A DNA stretch of 47,782 bases from Lachnoclostridium sp. UBA7215 (GTDB lineage: Bacteria > Bacillota > Clostridia > Lachnospirales > Lachnospiraceae): the NCBI GenBank assembly GCA_002490465.1, contig DKUB01000026.1, positions 1-47,782 of the forward strand, written 5' to 3'. Position numbers and translations under genes: made by a program. The notes beneath the pieces are model-generated. The model did no database searches, was not told the DNA's origin, and worked only from the letters and a program-made list of their open reading frames with translations. This document shows positions 32,903-42,110 of this stretch, one piece after another; the first letter of the stretch is position 1, and every line of letters starts with the position of its first letter.

Positions 32903-34966
32903 ATGAGAAGAAAAAATAAAATTTTTAGTCTGTTTGTTGTGCTCCTGTTTGCAATGGGACTTGCCACAGAACTGTGTTCTGTGATTGCATCCGCAGACAC
33001 TCCATACCGCACTTATACAGTAGATGGGTATGGTTATACGGAGGAGACACAGACAGCGTATCTGGCAAAAAGTACCATAATCAAATTTGGTGAGCAGTTC
33101 ATCAGCGGCGCATCCGATATGTGTGTGACGGATGATGGACGGATTTATGTGGCAGATACCGGAAATAAACAGGTTATTATCGGCACAACAGAGGGTAAGC
33201 TGATTAAGGTTATCGGCAAGGGACTTCTGAAAACACCGATGGGTATCTATGTCACAGAGGACAAACATATTTATGTGGCAGATCGGGACGCAAGAACAGT
33301 ATATGTGTTTAATGAAAACGGCGATGTACTGAATAAGTATGCAAAACCTGACAGCCCGCTGTATGGCGAGGGATTGGATTTCCTTCCAATTAAAATCGTT
33401 GTTAATGATGCAGGCATTATGTTTATTGTATGTCAGTCCAATACAAACGGTATTGTCGAGATTTCCCCGGCAGATGGAGGAACTTTCCTTGGTTATTTCG
33501 GAACGAACTTTGCATCAACGGATTTGCAGACAATTATTTACCGTGCAATTATGACGAAAGAGCAGAGGGCGAAGATGGTTGGCAATATACCATCCACACC
33601 GGATAATCTCGCGATTGACAGTAAGGGACTGATTTATACTGTTACCCGCGGTGATGAAGAAAAGACCCTGAAGAGGCTTAACATAGCCGGATTAAATATG
33701 CTTCGGGGAACTAATAATTATGGTTATTATGATGTGGCACCGGCGGCGGTTGCCGTTGGAAACCATGATAATGTTTATGTAGCATCTGCTCAGGGATATA
33801 TATATGAGTACAATGAGCAGGGTGAGCCGATATATGTGTTTGGAGGTACGGATGATGGTACACAGAGAATCGGCCTTTCTACCCAGATAACAAGTATTCA
33901 GGTTGGAAAAGACGACTGCATTTATGTTCTGGATTCTGATAAGAACCAGATTCAGGTATATGAGCCGTCTGAATTTACACAAAAGTTACATACAGCTCTT
34001 TATCTCTATTCAAAAGGACGTTATACGGAGAGCCGGGAACCTCTGGCTGAGGTATTAAACATGAACAGCCTGTTTACCTATGCAAACAAGGCTATGGGGC
34101 GCGCGTACTTCCAGGAGGAGAACTATGACGAAGCACTTCGGTACGCAAAGCTTTCCAGAGATTATGAGGGGTATTCCGATGCCTTTTGGGAGATACGAAA
34201 TATCTGGCTGAAAAATAATATTGTCGCTTTGATACTGACCATTGTGGGAATTTGGATTCTCTTTAAAGTCATACAGGTATTGGATAGGAGGAAAGGCATC
34301 TTAAATGGTGTGCGTAATCTGAAGGAGAAAATCAGGCAGAACCGTCTGATGTCCAATATTATGTATTCTGGTTATTATATGAGACATCCGATTGACGGAT
34401 CCTACGGGATCAGCAGAGAGGGAAGGGCTTCCTGGGCGGCGCCGAGCATTATCCTTGTTGTATTTACCTTTGAATTTGTTATAAACAAGTATTTATGCGG
34501 ATTCCTGGCAAAGACAATACGGGAGGGCCGTTATGAGCTTGTATCGGATATTGGAACAATCCTTGTTGCCATTGTCGTGCTGACGGCATGTAATTATCTG
34601 GTTTGTACAATTAATGACGGCGAGGGAACGATTAAGAAAATTTACACTTATTTCTGTTACAGTCTATTGCCATACGTGGCGCTGACGCCGGTTATATTTA
34701 TTCTCTCTCATATCGTGACGACAAATGAGGCATTTCTTATCACACTGGTTGAGGTACTGATGTATGTATGGACTTTAGTCATTGGTGTATTGGGAATTAA
34801 AGAGGTAAATAACTACACGGGAAAAGAGACATTCAAGGTTATCTGCCTGACAATTTTTACAATATTAATTGTAGCATTATTAGCATTTATTATTTATGTA
34901 CTGTGGGCTCAGGTATTTGAGTTTGTCAGTGCAGTATTCGGAGAGGCGGTGTATCGATTTGAGTAA
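32903..34966 (+). CDS. NHL-repeat, TPR and Yip1-like membrane protein
   Basis: This 687-residue protein has a signal peptide (1-31), a six-bladed NHL/SMP-30-like propeller outside the cell (about 45-370, with ADTGNKQVI, ADRDARTVYVF and VLDSDKNQIQVY blade motifs), and a short TPR-like helical pair (about 380-425). A membrane helix follows at about 437-455. The C-terminal Yip1-like region (about 500-685) has five more helices. It sits between two CUT1 permease pairs and overlaps the next gene by 8 nt. It may couple an extracellular sensor or docking domain to the importers or DUF5696-like protein. No enzymatic motif is seen; the role is inferred from architecture and position. Confidence 0.75.
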   Translation: MRRKNKIFSLFVVLLFAMGLATELCSVIASADTPYRTYTVDGYGYTEETQTAYLAKSTIIKFGEQFISGASDMCVTDDGRIYVADTGNKQVIIGTTEGKLIKVIGKGLLKTPMGIYVTEDKHIYVADRDARTVYVFNENGDVLNKYAKPDSPLYGEGLDFLPIKIVVNDAGIMFIVCQSNTNGIVEISPADGGTFLGYFGTNFASTDLQTIIYRAIMTKEQRAKMVGNIPSTPDNLAIDSKGLIYTVTRGDEEKTLKRLNIAGLNMLRGTNNYGYYDVAPAAVAVGNHDNVYVASAQGYIYEYNEQGEPIYVFGGTDDGTQRIGLSTQITSIQVGKDDCIYVLDSDKNQIQVYEPSEFTQKLHTALYLYSKGRYTESREPLAEVLNMNSLFTYANKAMGRAYFQEENYDEALRYAKLSRDYEGYSDAFWEIRNIWLKNNIVALILTIVGIWILFKVIQVLDRRKGILNGVRNLKEKIRQNRLMSNIMYSGYYMRHPIDGSYGISREGRASWAAPSIILVVFTFEFVINKYLCGFLAKTIREGRYELVSDIGTILVAIVVLTACNYLVCTINDGEGTIKKIYTYFCYSLLPYVALTPVIFILSHIVTTNEAFLITLVEVLMYVWTLVIGVLGIKEVNNYTGKETFKVICLTIFTILIVALLAFIIYVLWAQVFEFVSAVFGEAVYRFE

Positions 34967-37334
34967 GAGACATTGGAAAAAGATAGTCGCAATATTCACT
35001 GCCGCCATTCTTCTGCTGGCTGGAATTCCGGGGCTTCCGGATAAAGTTCTGGCAGATACGGAAGATGGCGCCGAAACTACAGCTGGGACGGAAGAAGGCC
35101 AGACTGCTGGAACAGAGGAAGGCGGGCAGGCTGCCGGAGCAGAAGAGGCCGGAAATGGCCAGAATGTCGGCGAAAATGGTGAGGTCACTATGGATGGAGT
35201 GCTTCCGCCGCTGAAAGAATCCGAGAAGATAAAGAAAAAGGATTATGAGCTGGTCATGGAGAACTCTTCCTATAAAATGTATTTATATGCAGATAGGCTT
35301 TCGATTCTTTTGGAAGATAAAAAGACCGGCAAGATTATTGAATCAACACTGAGTGATGACAGGGATGACAGAAAGAGTAATGCATCATGGAATGCTTACA
35401 TGAAATCCGGACTTATTATAACGGCAATTAAGGGTACGAAAAACACATTCCAGCTCGATATGGTGACGACGCAAAAGACAATTGATGTGTCCAAACTGGA
35501 TAATGGTTTTTCTGCCAAAATTACATTTCCGGAATATGGATTTGGTCTTACGGTAAATGTCACTCTGGAGGATGAAAATAATCTGGTAGTGAATGTGCCG
35601 GATGACTCCATTACAGAAGACATGGAAGGCACATATATTTCAACGATTACGCTGTTTCCGTTTATGGGATATACCCATATGGATGAAGAAGACGGATATA
35701 TGCTGATTCCGGATGGAAATGGCGCGTTGATAAATCTGGATAATAAAGAGGGGCGTTATCCTACCGGATTTAATCAGTTTATTTATGGCTCAGACGTGGG
35801 ATTTGTTGAGTCCGGTGATAAGGAGTATCTGTGGGAACGGATTGATATGCTCAACGAGGCAAATCGAATTCTTGCCCCGATTTTTGGTATGGCGCATCTG
35901 GAGGAAAAGGTAGGGTATCTGGGAATTGTAGAGAAAGGGGAGAAGCGTGCCAGAATTTTGGCGGAGCCAAACGGTGTTACGCTGAATTATAACCGTTGTT
36001 ACGCAAGATTTTTGCTACGCGATATATATGTCCAGCCTTTAAATAATTCCAATTCTGGTACCATGCAGAAAGCTGAGGATGAGAGGACGCATTCAGATTT
36101 ACAGCTGCGTTATATCCTTCTGTCGGGAGATGAAGCAAATTATTCTGCAATGGCAAATAAATACCGTGATTATCTTTTGAAAAATGGAACAATCAGCGTA
36201 AAGGATAACAGTTACAAAACCCGTGTAGATTTCCTTGGAACAGAGCGCGAGGATTTCCTTTTGGGAACAAGGGCAGTAACGATGACCAGAACAGAGGATA
36301 TTGAAAATATCTATAACGAGCTTCAGACGGCTGGTGTAAGCAGCCTGTTGTCGGTGTATAAGGGATGGCAGAAAGGCGGGCTGTATGATTTGCCGATTTC
36401 CTCGTATAAGGCAGACAGCCATATTGGCGGGACATCAAGCCTGTCAAAGCTTGTGAAAGATTCCGCAGCAAAGAATTATCAAATATACCTATATGCAGAT
36501 GCCTTACGGCTCAATCCAAGCATTTATAAGTTTAACTACGATATGATAAAACGCATTAACAAGAGAACTTATGAAGAAGAGATTTATCATGCAGAGGTTT
36601 ATGATACATTCCATTTTCTCAACCCATTGAAGTCCATGTCAAATTTTACAGATCTGGTAGAAGGAGCTGTGGATGATGAGGTAAAAAATATTGCGGTTGC
36701 CGGCGTAAGCAATAATATGTTCTCTTACAGTTATAAAGGTGATTTTTACACGAGAAATGACACGGCAAATACTTATGCGCAGACACTCGCTGAGATTTCA
36801 AAGAATACGGATATGATTATGGAAGAGCCATATTCCTATTTGTGGAGCGACACAAATGCAATTATTGATATGCCTTTAGGAAGCTCTGATTATATGTACA
36901 TGAATGAGGAGATTCCATTCCTCTCCATGGTATTAAAGGGAGTTGTTCCCATGTATTCGGATTATGTGAACTTCGAGGCAAATAAACAGGAATTCTTCCT
37001 GCAGATGATTGAGGCAGGTGTTTATCCGTCGTTTTTTGTAACACAGGAAGACTCCTCAGACTTGATTCTTACAAATTCGGCAAGCTTATACAGTACAGCA
37101 TACAGTACTTATAAGAATATGATTATTGATTATGATAAACAGTTCCGTGAGTTCAGCATGCTTGTGGATGGAGCCAATATGATAAGTCATGAGAGAACTG
37201 ACAACGGTATCACAAAGGTAACCTATAGCAATGGTGTAACTGTGTATATCAACTACACGGATAGCGCCCAGACAGTGGATGGCATCACTGTGGATGCAAT
37301 GTCCTATTCCCATAAGGCAGGTGAAGCTGAGTGA
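34959..37334 (+). CDS. secreted DUF5696-like protein with TIM-barrel-like region
   Basis: The 791-residue protein starts at TTG 34959: no ATG or GTG in frame has a ribosome site, AGGCGG lies about 9 nt upstream, and the start overlaps the previous stop. A signal peptide (about 1-33) is followed by an acidic, Gly-rich linker with AGTEEG-type repeats (about 40-80). A beta-sandwich domain (about 100-290) precedes a long alpha/beta region (about 430-700), suggesting a glycoside-hydrolase-like barrel; a C-terminal beta domain closes. I recall this family as DUF5696, always beside sugar ABC genes in Lachnospiraceae, unchecked. Catalytic residues cannot be named. The next permease overlaps its stop by 4 nt. 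Confidence 0.7.
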   Translation: MSKRHWKKIVAIFTAAILLLAGIPGLPDKVLADTEDGAETTAGTEEGQTAGTEEGGQAAGAEEAGNGQNVGENGEVTMDGVLPPLKESEKIKKKDYELVMENSSYKMYLYADRLSILLEDKKTGKIIESTLSDDRDDRKSNASWNAYMKSGLIITAIKGTKNTFQLDMVTTQKTIDVSKLDNGFSAKITFPEYGFGLTVNVTLEDENNLVVNVPDDSITEDMEGTYISTITLFPFMGYTHMDEEDGYMLIPDGNGALINLDNKEGRYPTGFNQFIYGSDVGFVESGDKEYLWERIDMLNEANRILAPIFGMAHLEEKVGYLGIVEKGEKRARILAEPNGVTLNYNRCYARFLLRDIYVQPLNNSNSGTMQKAEDERTHSDLQLRYILLSGDEANYSAMANKYRDYLLKNGTISVKDNSYKTRVDFLGTEREDFLLGTRAVTMTRTEDIENIYNELQTAGVSSLLSVYKGWQKGGLYDLPISSYKADSHIGGTSSLSKLVKDSAAKNYQIYLYADALRLNPSIYKFNYDMIKRINKRTYEEEIYHAEVYDTFHFLNPLKSMSNFTDLVEGAVDDEVKNIAVAGVSNNMFSYSYKGDFYTRNDTANTYAQTLAEISKNTDMIMEEPYSYLWSDTNAIIDMPLGSSDYMYMNEEIPFLSMVLKGVVPMYSDYVNFEANKQEFFLQMIEAGVYPSFFVTQEDSSDLILTNSASLYSTAYSTYKNMIIDYDKQFREFSMLVDGANMISHERTDNGITKVTYSNGVTVYINYTDSAQTVDGITVDAMSYSHKAGEAE

Positions 37335-38359
37335 GTAAAAGTAAAAAATTGAGTAAAGAAGAGAAACAAAAGCGCAAGAAGATTAAGCCGGGGAAACTGG
37401 CAAAGCGGGAAGCGAGAGTCGGGATACTGTTCATTACCCCGTGGATAATAGGAGCATTGGTATTTCTGGCATATCCGCTGATAACTTCTTTCGACTATGC
37501 GCTGAATAATATCCGGTTCAGCCCGCAGGGACTTCGGTTTAACTTTGTGGGATACGAGAACTTTACGCAGATACTCATGTCTGACACGGAATTTCTGCCG
37601 GATATGATTAATTATGTAGTATCCACAGTAATATCTGTGCCGATTATTGTGGTATTTGCCCTTATGATCGCACTTATGCTGAATCAGAAGATGAAAGGAA
37701 AGGGAATTTTCCGATTAATCTTCTTCCTGCCGGTTATTATTGTCAGCGGGCCAATCCTTGGCATGCTGAATCAAGAGGGGGCAGGCAGTGTAACTGCCAT
37801 TGATGTGCAGGCGATTACAAAAGCCATTGAAGAATTTTTGCCAAAGGCTCTGGCAACGCCGGTATCGGATCTTTTTGAGAATATGATAACCATTTTATGG
37901 TATTCCGGTGTGCAGATACTTATTTTCCTGTCGAGTCTGCAGAAAATTGACCCGGCAATGTATGAGGCGGCAAAGATTGACGGTGGTTCCGGATGGGAGT
38001 GTTTCTGGAAGATTACGCTTCCTACCGTTAAGCCGATGATCCTTTTAAACTGTGTTTATACGATTGTATTTATATCCAATAATAATCAAAACCCGATTAT
38101 CGAACTGATAAAGACTGCGATGTTCTCAGGTATGCAGGAAAAGGGTTATGGTTACGCCTCAGCAATGGCGTGGATGTATTCCATTGTTGAATTGTTAATT
38201 GTAGGCTTGTTTGCGCTTCTCTTTGTTGCCAAGAAGGATGTGTACCAGAAACAGGTGAAGAGAGCTAAGAGGGCAAGGAAGAAAGAAGAGCGTGAACTCA
38301 GGAAGGTAAGAAGGAGGAGTGCTAGAAATGAAGCGAAGAGACAAAAAGCTGCTAGCTAA
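37331..38359 (+). CDS. CUT1 sugar ABC permease, LplB type
   Basis: A 342-residue permease with a basic N-terminal tail (residues 1-27), six membrane helices, the EAA loop YEAAKIDGGSGWECFWK, and a long basic C-terminal tail. The GTG start overlaps the previous TGA (GTGA), so it is coupled to the DUF5696-like gene. It pairs with the next permease, with which it overlaps by 32 nt. A second importer is therefore encoded here. Confidence 0.88.
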   Translation: MSKSKKLSKEEKQKRKKIKPGKLAKREARVGILFITPWIIGALVFLAYPLITSFDYALNNIRFSPQGLRFNFVGYENFTQILMSDTEFLPDMINYVVSTVISVPIIVVFALMIALMLNQKMKGKGIFRLIFFLPVIIVSGPILGMLNQEGAGSVTAIDVQAITKAIEEFLPKALATPVSDLFENMITILWYSGVQILIFLSSLQKIDPAMYEAAKIDGGSGWECFWKITLPTVKPMILLNCVYTIVFISNNNQNPIIELIKTAMFSGMQEKGYGYASAMAWMYSIVELLIVGLFALLFVAKKDVYQKQVKRAKRARKKEERELRKVRRRSARNEAKRQKAAS

Positions 38360-39323
38360 CAGCATGGCACCAACTCCTGGTGTTAAAAAGTTTACGAAAG
38401 AAAAGGTCCGGAAGTTTTTGCTGGGTTCAAAGGAGAAGCAGGGATTTATTAAGGTATTCTGTATTTATGCATTGCTGATCTGTATTGGATTTATTTATCT
38501 CAATCCAATTCTTCACATGATAAGCAGTGGATTTATGACACTGGATGACTTGCTGGATTCATCGATTAACTGGCTTCCCAGTACCTTTAATGTGGATAAT
38601 TATGTTCAGGCAGCCAAGAGTATGGATTTTTGGCCGTCCCTGGGAAAAAGTATTATTATTGCCGGAGTGCCGACACTTTGCAATCTCATATCCTGTTCCC
38701 TGATTGGATATGGACTGGCGCGTTTTGAGTTCCCGTGCAAAAAAGTAGTGTTGGGTATTATTGTTTTTACATTTATCCTGCCAAGTCAGGCTACGATGAT
38801 ACCGACCTATGTATTGTATTCTGATATGGGGATTCTTGGAACACTGTGGTCCTTTGTATTGCCGGCGATTCTTGGCATGGGTATTAACGCCCCGATTTTC
38901 ATACTGATTTTCTGGCAGTTTTTCCGCCAGGTGCCGAAAGTACTGATTGAGGCGGCACAGATTGACGGTGCGGGATATTTTAAATCCTTTTTCATGATTT
39001 CACTGCCATCAGCTGCACCGGCATTTATCACGGTAGGACTGTTCTCCTTTGTGTGGTACTGGAATGAATCCTATCTGACACAGATCTATGTTTCCGGTGT
39101 AGTTACAAAGTCCGGTTGGACTTCGCTGGTTATTCAGCTCGATAATTTTGCTACAAACTATTCGACCTATGCGACAACGTCAAATTCAACGGCGGTCAGC
39201 TTAAATGAGTCTATTAATATGGCGGGCACAATGTTGAGTATACTGCCGCTTCTGCTCATGTATTTTGTACTGCAGCGCTACTTTGTAGAGAGTATTGACC
39301 GCACAGGTATTACCGGTGAATAA
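38328..39323 (+). CDS. CUT1 sugar ABC permease, MalG/YtcP type
   Basis: This 331-residue permease has six helices and the EAA loop IEAAQIDGAGYFKSFF. ATG 38328 has AAGGAGG 10 nt upstream; a GTG at 38319 is only 1 nt from that site and is rejected. It overlaps the previous permease by 32 nt. No terminator is seen after it, and the binding protein gene follows after 130 nt. Confidence 0.88.
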   Translation: MKRRDKKLLANSMAPTPGVKKFTKEKVRKFLLGSKEKQGFIKVFCIYALLICIGFIYLNPILHMISSGFMTLDDLLDSSINWLPSTFNVDNYVQAAKSMDFWPSLGKSIIIAGVPTLCNLISCSLIGYGLARFEFPCKKVVLGIIVFTFILPSQATMIPTYVLYSDMGILGTLWSFVLPAILGMGINAPIFILIFWQFFRQVPKVLIEAAQIDGAGYFKSFFMISLPSAAPAFITVGLFSFVWYWNESYLTQIYVSGVVTKSGWTSLVIQLDNFATNYSTYATTSNSTAVSLNESINMAGTMLSILPLLLMYFVLQRYFVESIDRTGITGE

Positions 39324-39453
39324 TTCGGCATAATCATTTTCGCAATAGCATTTTAAAAAAAGCTATAATAATTTACAAAAACATATAGAACAATTTATTA
39401 GTATGTGCTATAATAGTAAACATATTATAGAGAAGAAAAAAAGGAGGGTAATC

Positions 39454-41028
39454 ATGAGAAAAAAACTTTTAGCATTAGTGCTCTCCATGACTATGGTTGT
39501 AGGGATTATGACCGGTTGTGGTGGCAATTCTTCCGGCGGTGGTACAGCGGAGACTGGTTCCGTATCCGGTGAGACAGAGCAGAAAGAAATTGGCGGCATT
39601 ACTTATAATGTGGCTAAAGATCTGACGGACGAGGACATTGAGTTGACGTATTTCCACTTTGACCAGAAGGAAACGGTAGAGGCGCTGGTTAATCGTTTTA
39701 TGGAGATTTATCCGAATATTAAAGTTAATCCGGTATATGAGCCGGTAAAGACTTACAATGATACATTGACGCAGCTTGTTTCAAACGGCACAGCTCCAGA
39801 TGTAATCATGTATTCGGATGCAGACTTTGCGCTGAGCAATTTGCTGTTAATGGATATTACAGATCTCTATAATTCGGATCCGGAGACAAAGAATCTTGCT
39901 TCTACTGTTAATGACTGTGGTCTTGGTGAGTTTTCAACAGGTCACAGATACGCGGTACCGGTCAAGTTCTTCCCGGGTGCTATGTATATTGATCTGAACT
40001 GCCTGAAAAAGCTGAATATTGAGGCACCATCCAGAAAATGGACTTGGGATGAGATGATTAAACTGATCCGCAAGGCGACTAAGAAAGATACATCCGATGG
40101 ACTTTCTTACTATGGATGTGGTTACTACAACCGTCTGGATTCTTACTATGGAATCGCTGCTGCTCAGACTGTCCAGGGTGAGTTTGGTTTCAACGGTGAG
40201 TCTTTTGACCTGAGTGCATGGGCAAAGGGTGAGCAGGAGTTCGCTGAGCTGAAACAAGGAGATTATATTGCACCGACAGCATCGACAATTGAGATGGAGC
40301 TGTGGACAGGTAACTTTGATAAGTGGTGTGGTGAGACCGGTCATGTAGCTCTGTTTACGGAAGCATTCTGGACATTCCAGAATACATGGAATACAGAGTA
40401 TTACAAAACAGAGTATGATCTGGATATTGTTCCTTATGTAGTTCCGGCAGTATCAAAAGAGGACGCTTCAAAAGATCACCACAGCATTGCGACGATTGAC
40501 TTTGGTGGATTGACAACAGCCTGCAAACATCCGCGTGAGGCATATGAGCTTCTGAAATTTGTGAGCTATGGTGTTGATGGATGGAAGACAAGAATTCAGA
40601 TTTACAACGATGAATCAAAAGTAAATGGTACTGGTACTCCTTTGAAAAATGATGTTATGCCGGCACCAATCACAACAAACGAAGAAGTTTGGAATGCTTA
40701 TATTGATATGTACTGCAAAGGCATGGATGAGACTCATGTAGGTTACTGGAGAGAGTACTTTAAGAGCTGTATGCAGCCAATTCCATATGGCTGGACCAGT
40801 ATTGCCGGATACTGGAACTATTGTGATCAGTATTTCAACAAACTGAAGATTCATGATGTGGTAGATGCAGGTACTTCCAAGGCTGCCGATTATGTAGATG
40901 AGGCAACGAGAAAGGCCAATTATTATCATGCAGATGCAATGATTAATTATTTTGGACCTAAGGGTTATGGAATCCTCTCTGATGAAGATATTGCGAAATA
41001 CAATAAAATGAAAGAGGATAATAAATAA
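39454..41028 (+). CDS. lipoprotein sugar-binding protein of the second importer
   Basis: A 524-residue family 1 solute-binding lipoprotein: signal LSMTMVVGIMTGC with the lipobox MTGC (Cys22), a Ser/Gly linker, then the binding fold with DLTDEDIELTYFHFDQKE at its start. AAGGAGGG fixes ATG 39454. Two possible -10 boxes (39364-39369 and 39409-39414) have poor -35 matches, so it may be read from the operon promoter or a weak internal one. A strong terminator-like hairpin follows at 41061. Arabino-oligosaccharide specificity is inferred from the locus. Confidence 0.88.
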   Translation: MRKKLLALVLSMTMVVGIMTGCGGNSSGGGTAETGSVSGETEQKEIGGITYNVAKDLTDEDIELTYFHFDQKETVEALVNRFMEIYPNIKVNPVYEPVKTYNDTLTQLVSNGTAPDVIMYSDADFALSNLLLMDITDLYNSDPETKNLASTVNDCGLGEFSTGHRYAVPVKFFPGAMYIDLNCLKKLNIEAPSRKWTWDEMIKLIRKATKKDTSDGLSYYGCGYYNRLDSYYGIAAAQTVQGEFGFNGESFDLSAWAKGEQEFAELKQGDYIAPTASTIEMELWTGNFDKWCGETGHVALFTEAFWTFQNTWNTEYYKTEYDLDIVPYVVPAVSKEDASKDHHSIATIDFGGLTTACKHPREAYELLKFVSYGVDGWKTRIQIYNDESKVNGTGTPLKNDVMPAPITTNEEVWNAYIDMYCKGMDETHVGYWREYFKSCMQPIPYGWTSIAGYWNYCDQYFNKLKIHDVVDAGTSKAADYVDEATRKANYYHADAMINYFGPKGYGILSDEDIAKYNKMKEDNK

Positions 41029-41060
41029 TTAATCCAAACAATCAGGATATGTGATTTTCA

Positions 41061-41093
41061 CAGGGCAAGGCTTTCATGCCTTGCCCTGTTATT
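41061..41093 (+). terminator. terminator after the second binding protein gene
   Basis: CAGGGCAAGGC (41061-41071) and GCCTTGCCCTG (41078-41088) form an 11-bp stem, followed by only a short TTATT. Partial termination would lower expression of the enzymes downstream relative to the binding protein. Confidence 0.75.
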
Positions 41094-41132
41094 CGTTAAT
41101 AACGCTTGAGGTGAGCAAGGAGGAGCAAAGCG

Positions 41133-42089
41133 ATGTCAACAGAAAAAGATATTTTTTATAATGAGCCATGGATATTACAAAGGGCAGATCCCTATGTATG
41201 TTTTCATGATGGCTGGTATTATTTTACTGCGTCGGTGCCTGCCTATGATGGTATTATTTTACGCCGTTCCAAAACATTGGCCGGGTTATCAGAAGCAGAG
41301 GAAAAGAGAATTTGGGAGAAACATAAGAGCGGGCCTATGAGTGAGCATATTTGGGCACCGGAACTTCATTTTTTATTTGGTAAATGGTATATTTACTTTG
41401 CCGGAGGCGAGGCAGAAAATATATGGAATATCCGTCCTTATGTTTTAGAGTGTCAGGGAAACAATCCCTATGAAGATGAGTGGCGTGAGATTGGTAAAAT
41501 GCGCCGTGCACCAGAAGATATATTTTCCTTTGAAGCATTTTCTTTAGATGCCACTATTTTTGAGAATAACGGAAAATATTATTATATATGGGCAGAAAAA
41601 GTAAGTGTAGGTCCGCAGATTTCAAATTTGTATATTGCTGAAATGGAATCCGGATATCAGTTAAAGACCGTTCAGGTACTACTTACTACGCCGGATTATG
41701 ACTGGGAGAGACAGGGATTTTGGGTAAATGAGGGTCCGGCGGTCATCCATCATGGCGGCAAGATTTTTGTAACTTATTCTGCAAGTGATACGGGTGTCAA
41801 CTACTGTATGGGTATGCTCACGGCGGATGAATCTTCGGATTTACTTGATCCATTGTCATGGAAAAAGGAGCGCTATCCGGTTTTGAAGACAGATTATGAT
41901 TTACAGGTATATGGGCCAGGTCATAATTCTTTTACGGTAGACGAGGACGGGAATGACATTATGGTTTACCATGCCCGCAAGGAAGCGGAGATTGAAGGGA
42001 ATCCCCTTTACAATCCCAATCGTCATGCCATGCTTATGAGAATACGATGGGATGAAAATGGAAGACCGATCTTTTCATATAAAAATTAG
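41133..42089 (+). CDS. intracellular GH43_26-like exo-alpha-1,5-arabinofuranosidase
   Basis: A 318-residue GH43 enzyme without signal peptide, so it acts on imported arabino-oligosaccharides in the cytoplasm. The acidic triad is seen at Asp19 (QRADPYV), Asp139 (SLDATIF) and Glu200 (NEGPAVI); HIWAPELHF and YGPGHNSF are typical of subfamily 26. AAGGAGGAG precedes the ATG. The GH51 gene follows with 21 nt, giving a two-enzyme set. Subfamily is from memory of motif pattern. Confidence 0.87.
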   Translation: MSTEKDIFYNEPWILQRADPYVCFHDGWYYFTASVPAYDGIILRRSKTLAGLSEAEEKRIWEKHKSGPMSEHIWAPELHFLFGKWYIYFAGGEAENIWNIRPYVLECQGNNPYEDEWREIGKMRRAPEDIFSFEAFSLDATIFENNGKYYYIWAEKVSVGPQISNLYIAEMESGYQLKTVQVLLTTPDYDWERQGFWVNEGPAVIHHGGKIFVTYSASDTGVNYCMGMLTADESSDLLDPLSWKKERYPVLKTDYDLQVYGPGHNSFTVDEDGNDIMVYHARKEAEIEGNPLYNPNRHAMLMRIRWDENGRPIFSYKN

Positions 42090-42110
42090 TTGACAGGAAA
42101 GGAGTTTGCG

